Positions 42,809 through 52,176 are shown, numbered from the stretch's first letter. The stretch: 64,000 nt of DNA from Gammaproteobacteria bacterium (GCA_018826295.1 JAHJZX010000012.1:62001-126000); one strand, 5' to 3'. Program-made: numbers and translations. Notes: generated by a model not told the origin, from the sequence alone.

Positions 42809-44011
42809 CTAACCCGGCCGGCCATCGGGCCGGGGTGTGGTTAGCACCGGAAAATACACCAGCACGTAAAGCGCGTACGCCAGTACCCAGCCGCCGACAC
42901 CCAGCCACAACCATTGCATGGTTTGCGCCGGCCATAGCCAGATTAACAGCGTGCGGCTAACGGCGGCGGCCAACACCAGCAAAAACGCCAGCGACATTAT
43001 GGCTTTAGGTTTTAGCAGCCGGCCACTGTGGCCCAGCGACACCCGCGCCATCATGCTTAAGATCATACTGCCCATGGCGCCGGCAGTTAACGCATGCAGC
43101 GCTATGCTGTTGCTGATATTTAGCCCGGCATAACGGGCGCTGTATAACGCCAGACCCAGCGGAATGCACCAGTAGGCTAAATGCAGTGACCACAGAAGCG
43201 GTACTTTTACTGTCAGCCAGATTTTCCAGCGCAGGCAGCGCAGGCCGGTTAACAGCGCACTTAGGGCAAATAAGCCACTTATCGCCAGCGGCGGCAGGTA
43301 GTGTTTCAGGGTAAAAAAGTGCAGCACGAAAATCAGCCACAAGGATGCCAGCGCCGCGCGATCCAGCCAGACAATGGCTTCAACCTTTTTCGTTTGGGTA
43401 CCGTTGGCGGTAAACATCGGTAGCACCCGGCCACCGACAATCGCCATCAACAAGGTAATTAACCACACCGCGTTTTGGCTTCCAAGCTGGGTTAAGTCGT
43501 AACGCTGGGTGGCGACGCCGATATACATTAGCGCGTTGCAGGCGGTTAGTAACAGCAACACCGGAATAAAAAACAGGTTGCGCTGTTGGCCGGTTTTAAT
43601 CAGCGGTACGGCAAGCAGATAAGCGCACACCGGCAAAAAGCTTAAATCGACAGCAGCCACCAGATACAGCGATAAGCCGTCACCGAACAATAACAGCAAG
43701 CGGCCAGCCAGCCACAGCAGGCTGATAAATAATAAACTTTTGCCATGCGGCGCGCGTAGCCCGGTCCAGTTTTGCACTGCGGTGAGTAAAAAACCGATAA
43801 CGATAGCGCTGACAAAACCAAACAGCATTTCATGGCTGTGCCAAAACAGCACATTAGCAAACGGTTTTAGCTGAATATGGCCGGCCAGCGTCAGGCCCCA
43901 TAGCAGCATGGCGATGGCACTAAAGGCGGCGCCGAATAAAAACATCGGCCGAAACGCCTGGCGCAATAGCGGCAACAGCTTTTGTTCAGTCGCCAGATCG
44001 GTTATTTGCAT
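42809..44011 (-). CDS. nnrS: NnrS family haem/copper membrane protein
   Basis: 400 residues with about twelve membrane helices. The family histidines are seen in LFWHSHEMLFGFVSAIVIGFLLTA and in the IALHALTAGAMGSMILSMMARVSLGHSGR segment, and VGGRVLPMFT is also typical. NnrS proteins protect against nitrosative stress during denitrification. The gene starts inside the 3' end of narK (10-base overlap), so the two are translationally coupled. Confidence 0.93.
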   Translation of the reverse strand: MQITDLATEQKLLPLLRQAFRPMFLFGAAFSAIAMLLWGLTLAGHIQLKPFANVLFWHSHEMLFGFVSAIVIGFLLTAVQNWTGLRAPHGKSLLFISLLWLAGRLLLLFGDGLSLYLVAAVDLSFLPVCAYLLAVPLIKTGQQRNLFFIPVLLLLTACNALMYIGVATQRYDLTQLGSQNAVWLITLLMAIVGGRVLPMFTANGTQTKKVEAIVWLDRAALASLWLIFVLHFFTLKHYLPPLAISGLFALSALLTGLRCLRWKIWLTVKVPLLWSLHLAYWCIPLGLALYSARYAGLNISNSIALHALTAGAMGSMILSMMARVSLGHSGRLLKPKAIMSLAFLLVLAAAVSRTLLIWLWPAQTMQWLWLGVGGWVLAYALYVLVYFPVLTTPRPDGRPG

Positions 44012-45330
44012 GGTTTATCCTCAGCTTCAACAGCCATATCGTCATCAAGTAGAAAGTTATCTGCGCGCGCGGCCGCCAGTTTTTGCTGGTATTGCGCCGC
44101 CTGATTGGCAAAAAACATGGTGATCATACACAGCGCCAGCACGCCGTATAAGATCATAAAGCAGCCGGTGACTATACCCAGCACATCCTGCGCCACGCCA
44201 AATAAAATAGGCAGGGTGCAGCCGCCGAGCGCGCCAATGGCGGCAACAAAGCCACCGGCACTGCCCATATGCTGTGGGTAGTAATCGTGAATAACCTTAT
44301 ACACACTGGCGCGGCCAAAGCCCTGCGCTACGCCGATAATAAAAATCAGTAAGGTAAACCACCACACATTAACGCCAATTTCCAGCTGTACGTCTTTTTC
44401 CAGGCCGTGAATAATTAAAGTGGTCGGCGGGTAACTTAAAAAAAATAAACAGACTATACAGACCCAGAACACGCTCCAGTTTACGGCGCGGCCACCGTAG
44501 CGATCGGCGAACCAGCCGCCCAGTGCCCGCACCATGGATGAGGTAGCAACAAAAAACAGCGTAAACGCCATCGCCTGCTGGGGATCCATGGCATAGGCCT
44601 GCATATAGTATTGCGGCAGCCATAATAGCAGCGCTAAAAAACTGCCAAACACAAAGTAGTAGTACAGCGAAAAACGCCAGATGCGGGCGTCACTGCACAG
44701 CTGACGCAGACTAAGTGCGCTCTGTGTTTGCGCTAACGGTAGTGGCTCTTTTGGTGCCAGTAAGGCAAATAACAGGCTGATGAATAACATGCCTGCGGCA
44801 TACACAGGCCCAACCCATGTCCAGCCAGCGTAATGCACCGCCAGCGGCACCAGCACAAAAGTAATCGCCACACCGGCATTGCCGACACCAAATAAGCCCA
44901 AAGCACGACCCTGGCGGCTGGAAGCAAACCACTGGCTGACATAGCGCACGCCAAAGGTAAAAGACACACCGCTAATGCCAAACCAGAGCCCAAGCCATAA
45001 ATAGCCGCTGTAGCTCTGTACCGATGGCAGCAGCAATAGTGCCGGGATCACCGCCAGCATCTGATATAGCCACAGTGTCCGGCTACTGACGCGGTCGGCC
45101 AGTATACCCAGTGGCAAGCGTAAAATAGCCCCGCTCAATATCGGCGCCGCCAGCAAAATACCGTACTCGGTGGCGCTAAGATCAAGCTGTTGCTGCAGCG
45201 CTATGCCCATCGCAGCGTACAGTGTCCATACCGAAAAACAGGCGGCAAAGGCCAGCGTGGCCAGCAGTAGTGCCCGGTTGGCATCGGGTAAGGTGGCTTG
45301 TATCAGCGTAGTCGGGGCAGGTTGTGCCAT
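44002..45330 (-). CDS. narK: NarK-type nitrate/nitrite transporter (442 residues)
   Basis: MFS protein with twelve helices. Nitrate-signature-like glycine-rich helices occur in LGLFGVGNAGVAITFV and GSAGGFVAAIGALGGCTLP, and substrate arginines in LRLPLGILADRV and VRYVSQWF. It moves nitrate in and/or nitrite out through the inner membrane. The 442-residue form resembles the NarK1 half of denitrifier NarK proteins. It is the first gene of a two-gene operon with nnrS. A TACACT -10 candidate (45364-45369, minus) lies upstream. Confidence 0.92.
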   Translation of the reverse strand: MAQPAPTTLIQATLPDANRALLLATLAFAACFSVWTLYAAMGIALQQQLDLSATEYGILLAAPILSGAILRLPLGILADRVSSRTLWLYQMLAVIPALLLLPSVQSYSGYLWLGLWFGISGVSFTFGVRYVSQWFASSRQGRALGLFGVGNAGVAITFVLVPLAVHYAGWTWVGPVYAAGMLFISLLFALLAPKEPLPLAQTQSALSLRQLCSDARIWRFSLYYYFVFGSFLALLLWLPQYYMQAYAMDPQQAMAFTLFFVATSSMVRALGGWFADRYGGRAVNWSVFWVCIVCLFFLSYPPTTLIIHGLEKDVQLEIGVNVWWFTLLIFIIGVAQGFGRASVYKVIHDYYPQHMGSAGGFVAAIGALGGCTLPILFGVAQDVLGIVTGCFMILYGVLALCMITMFFANQAAQYQQKLAAARADNFLLDDDMAVEAEDKPCK

Positions 45331-45446
45331 AGCAAAAACATCCGCTAATCAGGGGTTGGCATTAGTGTAACGCTAAAGCTATCGCTGCAGGCAGCAACGT
45401 AGGCGTACCTCTGACGCGCCAGTCAGCAGCGCATGACGTCGCCGCC

Positions 45447-45462
45447 TACCTATAAGGGAGTA
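45447..45462. promoter_or_regulatory. NarL/NarP 7-2-7 site between narK genes
   Basis: TACCTATAAGGGAGTA matches the inverted heptamer consensus TACYYMT-N2-AKRRGTA at all fixed positions but one. A single heptamer TACCTCT lies at 45406-45412. They sit in the 304-base gap between the divergent narK genes, suggesting nitrate/nitrite control of one or both. Confidence 0.7.
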
Positions 45463-45556
45463 TTGGTGCTGGTATTGCCAATGCCTGCAGCGCTGAGGTG
45501 AGATACCACTTTGGTGTTATCTGTTTGTTTTAATTGGTAAAATCGCCTATCAGGCT

Positions 45557-45570
45557 TTGTTTTATATCAA
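45557..45570. promoter_or_regulatory. FNR box upstream of narK2
   Basis: TTGTT-TTAT-ATCAA matches the FNR consensus in nine of ten fixed bases. Its centre (45563.5) is 41.5 bases from the start point predicted by TACACT at 45593-45598. Confidence 0.8.
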
Positions 45571-45592
45571 TGATTTTGCCGTTAAGCCTCTC

Positions 45593-45598
45593 TACACT
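45593..45598 (+). promoter_or_regulatory. -10 element of narK2
   Basis: TACACT, class II spacing from the FNR box. The predicted leader to the ATG at 45635 is about 30 bases. Confidence 0.65.
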
Positions 45599-45634
45599 GG
45601 GCGCAGTTAATCTGTTAATCCTGTGGAGGATGTT

Positions 45635-47131
45635 ATGGCTGGTCCTGCTTTAGCACAACAAAGCGGCAGTGGGTTAAACCTGCTTAATTTTGCCGAACAA
45701 AAAATAAAAATGCTGCACCTGACCTGGTTTGCTTTCTTTTTAACCTTTGTCATCTGGTTTGCCCATGCGCCCTTGCTTATTCATATTAAGCAGGCCTTGG
45801 CGCTGACGGATGCGCAAATTAAAGCCCTGCTAATTTTAAACGTCGCCATTACCATACCGGCGCGCATTGTAGTGGGCATGCTGGTAGACCGCTATGGCCC
45901 ACGCATTATGTATTCCTTACTGTTGTTTATCTCAGCGCTGCTGTGTATTGGCTTTGCTTTTGCCGACAGCTACGCCTCGCTGGCTCTGTTTCGCTTTTTA
46001 CTCGGTTTTGTTGGTGCTGGTTTTGTCGTTGGTATTCGTCTGGTCGGTGAGTGGTTTCCGCATCATCAGGTCGGTACCGCTGAAGGCATTTACGGTGGCT
46101 GGGGTAACTTTGGCTCGGCCGCAGCTGCAATGACCTTACCGCTACTGGCACTGGCTTACGGTGGCGAGGACGGCTGGCGTTATGCCATCGGTACCGTTGG
46201 CGTGATCAGTGCAGTTTACTCGCTGGTGTTTTATAAATTTGCCCGCAATACGCCCAAAGGCTCAGTGTATTTTAAACCGAAAAAAACCGGTGCCATGGTG
46301 GTCACCAGCTGGAGTGCGCTGTGGGGCCTTATTCTGATGAATATTCCTATGCATCTGGCGCTGGGCATGCTGGCCTGGCGCTTATCACCGGCTGGCGTCA
46401 ACCTGTTTACTACCGACATGATGTACGCGCTATGGGGTGTGTTATTGCTGCTGTTTATCGTGCAAACCCAGCAAACCTGGCGCATTAATGCTGAACATTT
46501 ACGTGCCGGGGTGCCCGAGGTAGATAAATACAGCTTTAAACAGGTCGGCATCTTAAACATTGCTTACTTTGCTACCTTTGGCTCAGAGCTGGCGGTGGTA
46601 TCGATGCTTCCACTGTACTTTCTGGAAACTTTTGAAGGCTTAACTGCGGTAAAAGCCGGTTTGCTGGCGTCGGGGTTTGCCTTTATGAACCTGGTATCGC
46701 GGCCGATGGGTGGTTGGTTTTCCGATAAATTTGGCCGGCGCAAAAGCATGCTAATTTTAATTGGTGGTTTAGCGGCTGGTTACTTCTTAATGGGCTTGAT
46801 GGACAGCCATTGGTGGATCCCGCTGGCGGTGCTGGCAACCATGGCCTGTAGTTTCTTTGTGCAAGCCGGTGAGGGCGCGGTGTTTGCCATAGTGCCGTTG
46901 ATTAAACGCAGCATGACCGGGCAAATTGCCGGTATGGCAGGGGCTTACGGTAATGTCGGTGCTGTAGTGTATTTAACGGTATTAAGTTACGTTAGCTACA
47001 GTATGTTCTTTTATGTCATTGCCGCTTCGGCGCTGGTGGGGCTGGTGGCGGTGATGTTTTTGGATGACCCCAAAGGCCATATCACTGAAGTGGGCGAAGA
47101 TGGCACTGTGCACCGCATCAACGTCGGTTAA
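45635..47131 (+). CDS. narK2: NarK/NasA-type nitrate/nitrite MFS transporter (498 residues)
   Basis: Twelve-helix MFS protein with a longer central loop than the 442-residue paralogue. Substrate arginines lie in [15 protein letters not shown] and [14 protein letters not shown], and nitrate-signature helices in [16 protein letters not shown] and [23 protein letters not shown] five bases before ATG 45635 is preferred to GTG at 45623. A kinase/phosphatase gene follows after 28 bases. It is probably the second transporter of a divergent pair controlled by FNR and NarL/NarP. Confidence 0.93.
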   Translation: MAGPALAQQSGSGLNLLNFAEQKIKMLHLTWFAFFLTFVIWFAHAPLLIHIKQALALTDAQIKALLILNVAITIPARIVVGMLVDRYGPRIMYSLLLFISALLCIGFAFADSYASLALFRFLLGFVGAGFVVGIRLVGEWFPHHQVGTAEGIYGGWGNFGSAAAAMTLPLLALAYGGEDGWRYAIGTVGVISAVYSLVFYKFARNTPKGSVYFKPKKTGAMVVTSWSALWGLILMNIPMHLALGMLAWRLSPAGVNLFTTDMMYALWGVLLLLFIVQTQQTWRINAEHLRAGVPEVDKYSFKQVGILNIAYFATFGSELAVVSMLPLYFLETFEGLTAVKAGLLASGFAFMNLVSRPMGGWFSDKFGRRKSMLILIGGLAAGYFLMGLMDSHWWIPLAVLATMACSFFVQAGEGAVFAIVPLIKRSMTGQIAGMAGAYGNVGAVVYLTVLSYVSYSMFFYVIAASALVGLVAVMFLDDPKGHITEVGEDGTVHRINVG

Positions 47132-47159
47132 ACAAGGATCAGCAAAAAAGGAGCAACAG

Positions 47160-48896
47160 GTGAGCGCATCCGAGCTGCAACTAAACTACAGCAGTATCTG
47201 TGAAGCCGGCATCAAGCCGGCCAACGAAGATGCGGTTGCGCAGCATATCCCCTCAGATCCGCACCTGTTAACCTACAAAGGCGCCTGCTTTGCTCTGGCC
47301 GATGGCGTAAGTACCGCCGAAGCCGGCCAGCAGGCCAGTAGCCGGGCGGTAAGCCGGTTTTGCCGCGAATACAGCCAGACGCCGGATAGCTGGTCGGTGG
47401 CTTACAGTGCCCAGCAACTGCTGGCGACCATTAACAATGAGCTGTACGAGCTAAGCCATCAGTTTGTGCACGAACAAAAAGGCTATCTCACCACCTTTAC
47501 CGCGCTGGTGCTAAAATCACAAACCGCGCATTTTTTTCATATCGGTGACAGCCGGCTATACCATTGGCGCGACGGTGTGCTGGTGCAATTAAGTCAGGAT
47601 CACACTACGGTGTTGTCCGAACAGCGCCAGTTTCTTAGTCGCGCGCTGGGTATGGATGCGCACGTTGAGCTGCAGCAGGGCAGTATCAGTATCAAAACCG
47701 GCGACCGCTTTTTGTTGTGCTCAGATGGTATCTCTGACTTTATCAGTGTTGATGAACTGCAGCGTCAGTTATCAGCCGCCACCGATCTGGATGCAACCGC
47801 TGCGCAGTTAACTAAACAGGCGTTAGCTCAGGGTAGTGATGATAATCTCAGCCTGATTTTACTGGAAATAACCGCACTGCCAGAGCAGAGCCTGGATGAT
47901 CTAAATCAGCACTTAACCGCGCTGCCGTTTCCGCCGGCGTTAAGCCCGGGCATGAAACTGGATGGTTATAAGGTGCTGCAAGAACTGTTTGCCAGTAGCC
48001 GCAGCCATTTGTATCTGGTGGAAGACGAAGCCAGCGGTGCCTCGTTGGTGCTTAAGTGCCCGTCACTGAATTACGATGATGATGCGCTCTACATCGACCG
48101 CTTTATCCGCGAAGAGTGGATAGGCCTGCGTATCGAATCAGACTACGTAGTTAAGGTGGTGCGGCAAAGCCGGCCGCGCACCTTTTTGTATTATTTAATG
48201 GAATACCTGCCGGGCCAGAGCTTAGAGCAGTGGTTTGAACGCCAGCCCAAGCCTTTAAAACCGGCGCTGGCGATTAAACTGGTCAAACAAATAGCGGAGG
48301 GCTTAAAGGCCTTTCACCGCATGGGCGCTATTCATCAGGATTTAAAACCGGGCAATATTATTTACCTGGATGACGGCAGCTTAAAAATTGTCGATTTTGG
48401 CTCAGTGTTTGTCGCCGGTTTGGCTGAAATTTACAGTCCGCTGCAGCATGATGCGGCGCTTGGCACCGCGGCTTATTCTGATCCGCATTATTTGCTGGGG
48501 CATAATTCCGGCGTGCAGGGCGACATTTATGCGCTGGCCACTATTGCCTATGAGCTGTTCAGTGGTGGCCACTTACCTTACGGCAATGCGGTAGAGGAAT
48601 GCCGCACCGCAGCCGATTACGACAAGCTGCGTTATCTTAGCGCCAGCCAGTTTAACCCGGTTATACCAACCTGGTTTGACCGCGCCCTGCAAAAGGGCGT
48701 CAGCCTGGATTTATCGCAGCGCTATCAAAGCATCAATCAGCTGCTAACCGACTTACAGCAGCCTAATCCGGCGTTTTTACACGAAGAAGTTAAACAGCAG
48801 CATAAAACCAACCCGCTGCTGTTCTGGCAACTGTTGTCCGGTTTTTGGTTTATTACCTTATTGCTGGTGGTCTGGTTGTTTTTACTTAGGCGCTAA
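47160..48896 (+). CDS. PP2C phosphatase / Ser-Thr kinase fusion with C-terminal membrane anchor
   Basis: 578 residues. The PP2C domain (about 10-245) has NEDAVAQH, LADGVSTAEAGQQASS, HIGDSRLYHWRDG and GSDDNLSLILL. A Hanks-type kinase (about 265-540) has VLKCPS (Lys), IHQDLKPGNIIYLDDGSLKIVDFGS (Asp and DFG) and a degenerate glycine loop. A single helix (LLSGFWFITLLLVVWLFLL) anchors the C-terminus. The start is GTG at 47160 with AGGAG six bases upstream; earlier starts overlap narK2. Similar fusion genes lie beside nitrate transporter genes in other proteobacteria, which suggests control of nitrate uptake. Confidence 0.9.
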   Translation: MSASELQLNYSSICEAGIKPANEDAVAQHIPSDPHLLTYKGACFALADGVSTAEAGQQASSRAVSRFCREYSQTPDSWSVAYSAQQLLATINNELYELSHQFVHEQKGYLTTFTALVLKSQTAHFFHIGDSRLYHWRDGVLVQLSQDHTTVLSEQRQFLSRALGMDAHVELQQGSISIKTGDRFLLCSDGISDFISVDELQRQLSAATDLDATAAQLTKQALAQGSDDNLSLILLEITALPEQSLDDLNQHLTALPFPPALSPGMKLDGYKVLQELFASSRSHLYLVEDEASGASLVLKCPSLNYDDDALYIDRFIREEWIGLRIESDYVVKVVRQSRPRTFLYYLMEYLPGQSLEQWFERQPKPLKPALAIKLVKQIAEGLKAFHRMGAIHQDLKPGNIIYLDDGSLKIVDFGSVFVAGLAEIYSPLQHDAALGTAAYSDPHYLLGHNSGVQGDIYALATIAYELFSGGHLPYGNAVEECRTAADYDKLRYLSASQFNPVIPTWFDRALQKGVSLDLSQRYQSINQLLTDLQQPNPAFLHEEVKQQHKTNPLLFWQLLSGFWFITLLLVVWLFLLRR

Positions 48897-48927
48897 CATG
48901 GTTGAAGCCTGACACCAAAGCTGGATA

Positions 48928-49464
48928 TCAGCTTTTAGGCCGGAACGCTTTAATTACCGCTTCATTGCACTGCAGATAAGGTCCGTCCATTAGATCTATG
49001 CAGTAAGGCACCGCCGGAAATACCGCATCTAAACACTGACGAATGGCTTTGGGTTTACCCGGCAGGTTAATAATTAAACTGCTGCCACGCAGGCCGGCGG
49101 TCTGGCGCGACAATATTGCCGTGGGCACATATTTCAGCGATTCAGTGCGCATCAGCTCGCCAAAGCCGGGCATCATGCGGTCACACACCGCTTCTGTGGC
49201 TTCGGGCGTAACGTCGCGTTTTGCCGGGCCGGTGCCGCCGGTGGTAACAATTAAACAGCAGCCTTGCTCATCACACAGCTCGCGCAGCGTTTGCTCAATT
49301 AACGGCTGCTCGTCCGGGATCAGCCGGTATTCGGCCTGCCAGTCACTGGTTAAGTAGTCTTTTAGCGTATCGATGATCGCTTTACCGGATAAGTCTTCGT
49401 AAATGCCGGCACTGGCGCGGTCGCTTACGGTAACTATGCCGATTTTGGCGCTGTGGTTGGTCAT
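48928..49464 (-). CDS. mog: molybdopterin adenylyltransferase
   Basis: 178 residues matching MogA in order: IGIVTVSDRASAGIYEDLSGKA, LIPDEQPLIEQTLRELCDE, TTGGTGPAKRDVTPEATEAV, FGELMR, TAILSRQ, NLPGKPKAIRQCLDAVFPAVPYCIDLMDGP. It adenylates molybdopterin before molybdate insertion, needed for the nitrate reductase encoded at the window's right end. ATG at 49464 has AGGA seven bases before it; the frame up to 49545 runs through a repeat and is rejected. Confidence 0.93.
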   Translation of the reverse strand: MTNHSAKIGIVTVSDRASAGIYEDLSGKAIIDTLKDYLTSDWQAEYRLIPDEQPLIEQTLRELCDEQGCCLIVTTGGTGPAKRDVTPEATEAVCDRMMPGFGELMRTESLKYVPTAILSRQTAGLRGSSLIINLPGKPKAIRQCLDAVFPAVPYCIDLMDGPYLQCNEAVIKAFRPKS

Positions 49465-49487
49465 TGCAAATCCTGTTATTACATCAA

Positions 49488-49510
49488 GGGCGTAATTATA
49501 CGCCCCTACG
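49488..49510. repeat. REP-like palindrome, copy 1
   Basis: GGGCGTAATTATACGCCC with a CTACG tail on the right. It forms an inverted pair with copy 2, tails facing each other, and lies in the mog-ubiV gap. Confidence 0.8.
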
Positions 49511-49533
49511 TTGGTGTTACGCCGAACACATTT

Positions 49534-49556
49534 GTAGGGGCGCATATTTGCGCCCC
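49534..49556. repeat. REP-like palindrome, copy 2 (inverted)
   Basis: GTAG tail on the left, then GGGGCGCATATTTGCGCCCC. It is the partner of copy 1 across 23 bases. Confidence 0.8.
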
Positions 49557-49610
49557 AGCTTCGCGGCCGTAAAAAACGCCTGCGCCCGAACTAAATTCAT
49601 TGTTGCATCC

Positions 49611-49634
49611 GGGGGCGCAATAATGCGCCCCTAC
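49611..49634. repeat. REP-like palindrome, copy 3
   Basis: GGGGGCGCAATAATGCGCCCC with CTAC tail on the right, ending eight bases before the ubiV stop codon. Third copy in the same 177-base intergenic space. Confidence 0.8.
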
Positions 49635-49641
49635 GGTGATA

Positions 49642-50514
49642 TCAACCTGCTGCCATACCGGCCAGATTCAGCCAGTAGCCGTTGCTGTCGGTAGCCGGCA
49701 GTGGCTGCGGCGCTGTGCCGTTAATATTGGCTTTAAATTTCGCCAGCCAGTCAAAGGTGCCACTTAGCTGTGGGCTTAACCGTACTATATCCACCTGGCC
49801 CTGCATAGTGCTTAGCTGGTTAACCAGGTTATAGCGCTGGCCAGATTGGGTTTGAATGCCGTTTAACACAAATACCTGAGTGCCGTCCTGGCTTTTCACC
49901 TCGCGTCCCTGTGGGTAGTTTATACAGCACAGCTCACATTGATCTTTACTGCGGTTTTCCGAACGGGCAGTAAAACAACGGCCGCTCCAGGCCAATGGCA
50001 AATGACCAAAGCCAAATACCTCAGTGCTAAAGCAGTCGCGGATATCGGCAATAATGCTCTGGTTTAACACCTCGCTGAGCCACTGGCCGGATAGCTCTAC
50101 CGGCATGACCCAGCGCGTTAAGCCCATGCTGACTAAGCGGCGCAGCGTATGCTGGTTGTAGCAGTTAATCGCTGCACCGGCGACAAAGGGCAGGCCCTGC
50201 TGCTGCAGCATGCTAATGGCGCCAACATCATTGGCCTCGACTAAAAACTCGCCGTTATCGACATATTTGCGCAGTTCGCGCAGTTCGCCCGGCGCTTCAT
50301 ACAAGGTCATCGATGATAAACACACCTGTTTACCGGCCTCACGCAACATATGGGCAATGGCAATATAGTCATCAAATTTTAGCTCGCGCCTTTTACTGCA
50401 CACGGTTTCGCCTAAGTAAACAATATCAATGTCACTGTCGGCTGCCTGGCGGTAGAACGTCAGCATCTGTGCTTTGGGCCAAAAGTACAGTACCGGCCCC
50501 AGAGAAAATTTCAT
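49642..50514 (-). CDS. ubiV: UbiV, anaerobic ubiquinone biosynthesis (U32 family)
   Basis: 290 residues. MKFSLGPVLYFWPKAQMLTFY, DIVYLGETVCSKRRELKFDDY and the ENRSKDQCELCCINYPQG cysteine cluster match UbiV, a 4Fe-4S protein that works with UbiU in oxygen-independent ubiquinone hydroxylation. One early cysteine (GETVC) and three later ones give the four cluster ligands. It starts four bases after ubiU. ATG 50514 is chosen because the longer frame overlaps ubiU. Confidence 0.93.
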   Translation of the reverse strand: MKFSLGPVLYFWPKAQMLTFYRQAADSDIDIVYLGETVCSKRRELKFDDYIAIAHMLREAGKQVCLSSMTLYEAPGELRELRKYVDNGEFLVEANDVGAISMLQQQGLPFVAGAAINCYNQHTLRRLVSMGLTRWVMPVELSGQWLSEVLNQSIIADIRDCFSTEVFGFGHLPLAWSGRCFTARSENRSKDQCELCCINYPQGREVKSQDGTQVFVLNGIQTQSGQRYNLVNQLSTMQGQVDIVRLSPQLSGTFDWLAKFKANINGTAPQPLPATDSNGYWLNLAGMAAG

Positions 50515-50518
50515 CAGC

Positions 50519-51511
50519 TTATTTCCATTTACGATGATAGGCGCCCAGGGTGGTCTGGCTGCCTTCAGACAACGTCGCCAACACCTGTTGCCACTGTGGC
50601 TGCACGTTAAAACGCTCTGGCGTGGCCAAAACCGCATCGATGGCGGCACGCCAGACTTGGGTGATCTGTGCCACGTAAGCCGGGCTGCGCTGGCGGCCTT
50701 CTATTTTTAATGACTTAATGCCCTCGGCGTGCAGTTGTGGCAGCAAATCCAGCGTATTTAAACTGGTAGGTTCTTCCAGTACATGGTAGGTGTCGCTGCC
50801 CACAGTAAAGCGGCCTTTGCATAGGGTGGGGTAGCCGGCGGTTTCGTTTGGCGCAAAGCGGTCAATTAGAATGCCGTTTAAACGCGACTCCAGCGTGCCG
50901 TTATTATCCTGCCAGTTGACAAAAGCCGCCGGCGAGCAGGCTCCGGCGGTATTGGGCGACTGACCGGTCATATAAGAGCTTAAATAACAGCGGCCTTCGG
51001 CCATAATGCACAGGCTGCCAAAGGCGAATACTTCCAGGTCGATATCGCAACTGTGGGCCAGCGCCCGTACTTGCTGCATCGATAATACCCGCGGCAGTAC
51101 CACCCGGCTGATATTAAACTGGCGGTAAAAATCAATCGCTGCTGCATTGGTCGCTGACGCCTGCACCGATAAATGCCGCTCCAGTTTTGGGTAGCGCGCC
51201 GCAGCATAAGCCAGCACGGCAATATCGGCCAGAATAAGCACATCGGCGCCGGCATCGGCGGCCATATCTACCGCCTGTTGCCAGCGCTGGTAGCTGTTCG
51301 GGTGAGCAAAGGTATTGATGGCCACATGCAGTTTTTTACCGTGCTGGTGCACATAACGGGCCGCGTCTTTCAGCTTAGCCTGGTCAAAATTCAAGCCGGC
51401 AAAATGGCGGGCGTTGGTATCATCTTTTAAACCGATATAAACGGCATCGGCGCCATGTTCAATGGCGGCCTTTAGTGCCGGCATACTGCCAGCCGGGCAG
51501 AGCAGCTCCAT
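50519..51511 (-). CDS. ubiU: UbiU, anaerobic ubiquinone biosynthesis (U32 family)
   Basis: 330 residues. MELLCPAGSMPALKAAIEHGADAVYIG, FGSLCIMAEGRCYLSSYMTGQSPN, GACSPAAF and TLCKGRF supply the U32 fold and the four cysteines of its 4Fe-4S cluster. It forms a heterodimer with UbiV and, with UbiT, lets the cell make ubiquinone without oxygen for nitrate respiration. ATG 51511 has GGAAG six bases before it. A TATAAT element on the minus strand (51588-51593) is a candidate promoter. Confidence 0.93.
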   Translation of the reverse strand: MELLCPAGSMPALKAAIEHGADAVYIGLKDDTNARHFAGLNFDQAKLKDAARYVHQHGKKLHVAINTFAHPNSYQRWQQAVDMAADAGADVLILADIAVLAYAAARYPKLERHLSVQASATNAAAIDFYRQFNISRVVLPRVLSMQQVRALAHSCDIDLEVFAFGSLCIMAEGRCYLSSYMTGQSPNTAGACSPAAFVNWQDNNGTLESRLNGILIDRFAPNETAGYPTLCKGRFTVGSDTYHVLEEPTSLNTLDLLPQLHAEGIKSLKIEGRQRSPAYVAQITQVWRAAIDAVLATPERFNVQPQWQQVLATLSEGSQTTLGAYHRKWK

Positions 51512-51587
51512 AATGGTCTTCCGCGTTAGCTTAGCGTTTATCACTACCACCGACAGGGAATAGCCGGCGGCGGCGTACTGTGGTTTT

Positions 51588-51593
51588 ATTATA
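51588..51593 (-). promoter_or_regulatory. candidate -10 element of ubiUV
   Basis: TATAAT on the minus strand, 77 bases before the ubiU start. No good FNR box is found at the matching distance, so the activator, if any, is unclear. Confidence 0.4.
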
Positions 51594-51621
51594 GGGTGAT
51601 AACTAACAGCAAGGCTTGTAT

Positions 51622-52134
51622 ATGTTTGATATTAAAAGAGTTAACTCTAAGTTGGTAGCTACACTACCTACAATGCTACGTGGCCTTACCCGCTGTGCGC
51701 CCAAGGCGGCTCAGGCTGGCGTGTTACAGTTGGCGCTAAATCAGTTCTTCCGCCCTGAACTTAAAAGCGGCGAGCTAAAGTTTTTAACCGCTAAGACGCT
51801 GGTAGTGCAGGTTAGCGATATTGCCCTGCAGTTTGCTATCAGCCTGAACGGCAACAGGCTAAAGGTACAGCTACACAGTGCACAGCAGGATTTACTGCTA
51901 AAGGCAGAGCTGGCCGACTTTGTCGCCATGATCAGCAATACCGCCGATCCGGATACATTGTTTTTTCGCCGCCAGCTACAAATGCTGGGTGATACCGAGC
52001 TGGGCTTGTACTGCAAAAACCTGCTCGACAGCATAGGGCCAGAGCGTTTGCCTAAGCTATGTCAGCTCGGGCTAAACTGGCTGGCACAGCAACAACAGTT
52101 GGCTGGCAACAACGCTGCTGTGGTGGCCAATTAA
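51622..52134 (+). CDS. ubiT: UbiT, SCP2-domain ubiquinone biosynthesis accessory factor
   Basis: 170 residues with a sterol-carrier-like fold (NQFFRPELKSGELKFLTAKTLVVQVSDIALQFAISL) and FRRQLQMLGDTELGLYCKNLLDSI, as in UbiT. It probably presents prenylated intermediates to UbiU-UbiV. ATG 51622 has AAGG eight bases before it. It is divergent from ubiUV, the same arrangement as in E. coli. Confidence 0.9.
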   Translation: MFDIKRVNSKLVATLPTMLRGLTRCAPKAAQAGVLQLALNQFFRPELKSGELKFLTAKTLVVQVSDIALQFAISLNGNRLKVQLHSAQQDLLLKAELADFVAMISNTADPDTLFFRRQLQMLGDTELGLYCKNLLDSIGPERLPKLCQLGLNWLAQQQQLAGNNAAVVAN

Positions 52135-52141
52135 GTTTGGC

Positions 52142-52155
52142 CTGAGGCAGATCAA
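52142..52155. promoter_or_regulatory. FNR-like box upstream of hemN copy 2
   Basis: CTGAG-GCAG-ATCAA has a perfect right half and a weak left half. Its centre (52148.5) is 41.5 bases from the start point set by a perfect TATAAT at 52177-52182, the class II position. Confidence 0.65.
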
Positions 52156-52176
52156 AGTATGTGCGCCGGCGGTCGT

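Noticed and set aside
51588-51629. FNR box for ubiUV at -41.5 from the TATAAT element
   Set aside because: The bases there match the consensus too poorly, particularly the right half.
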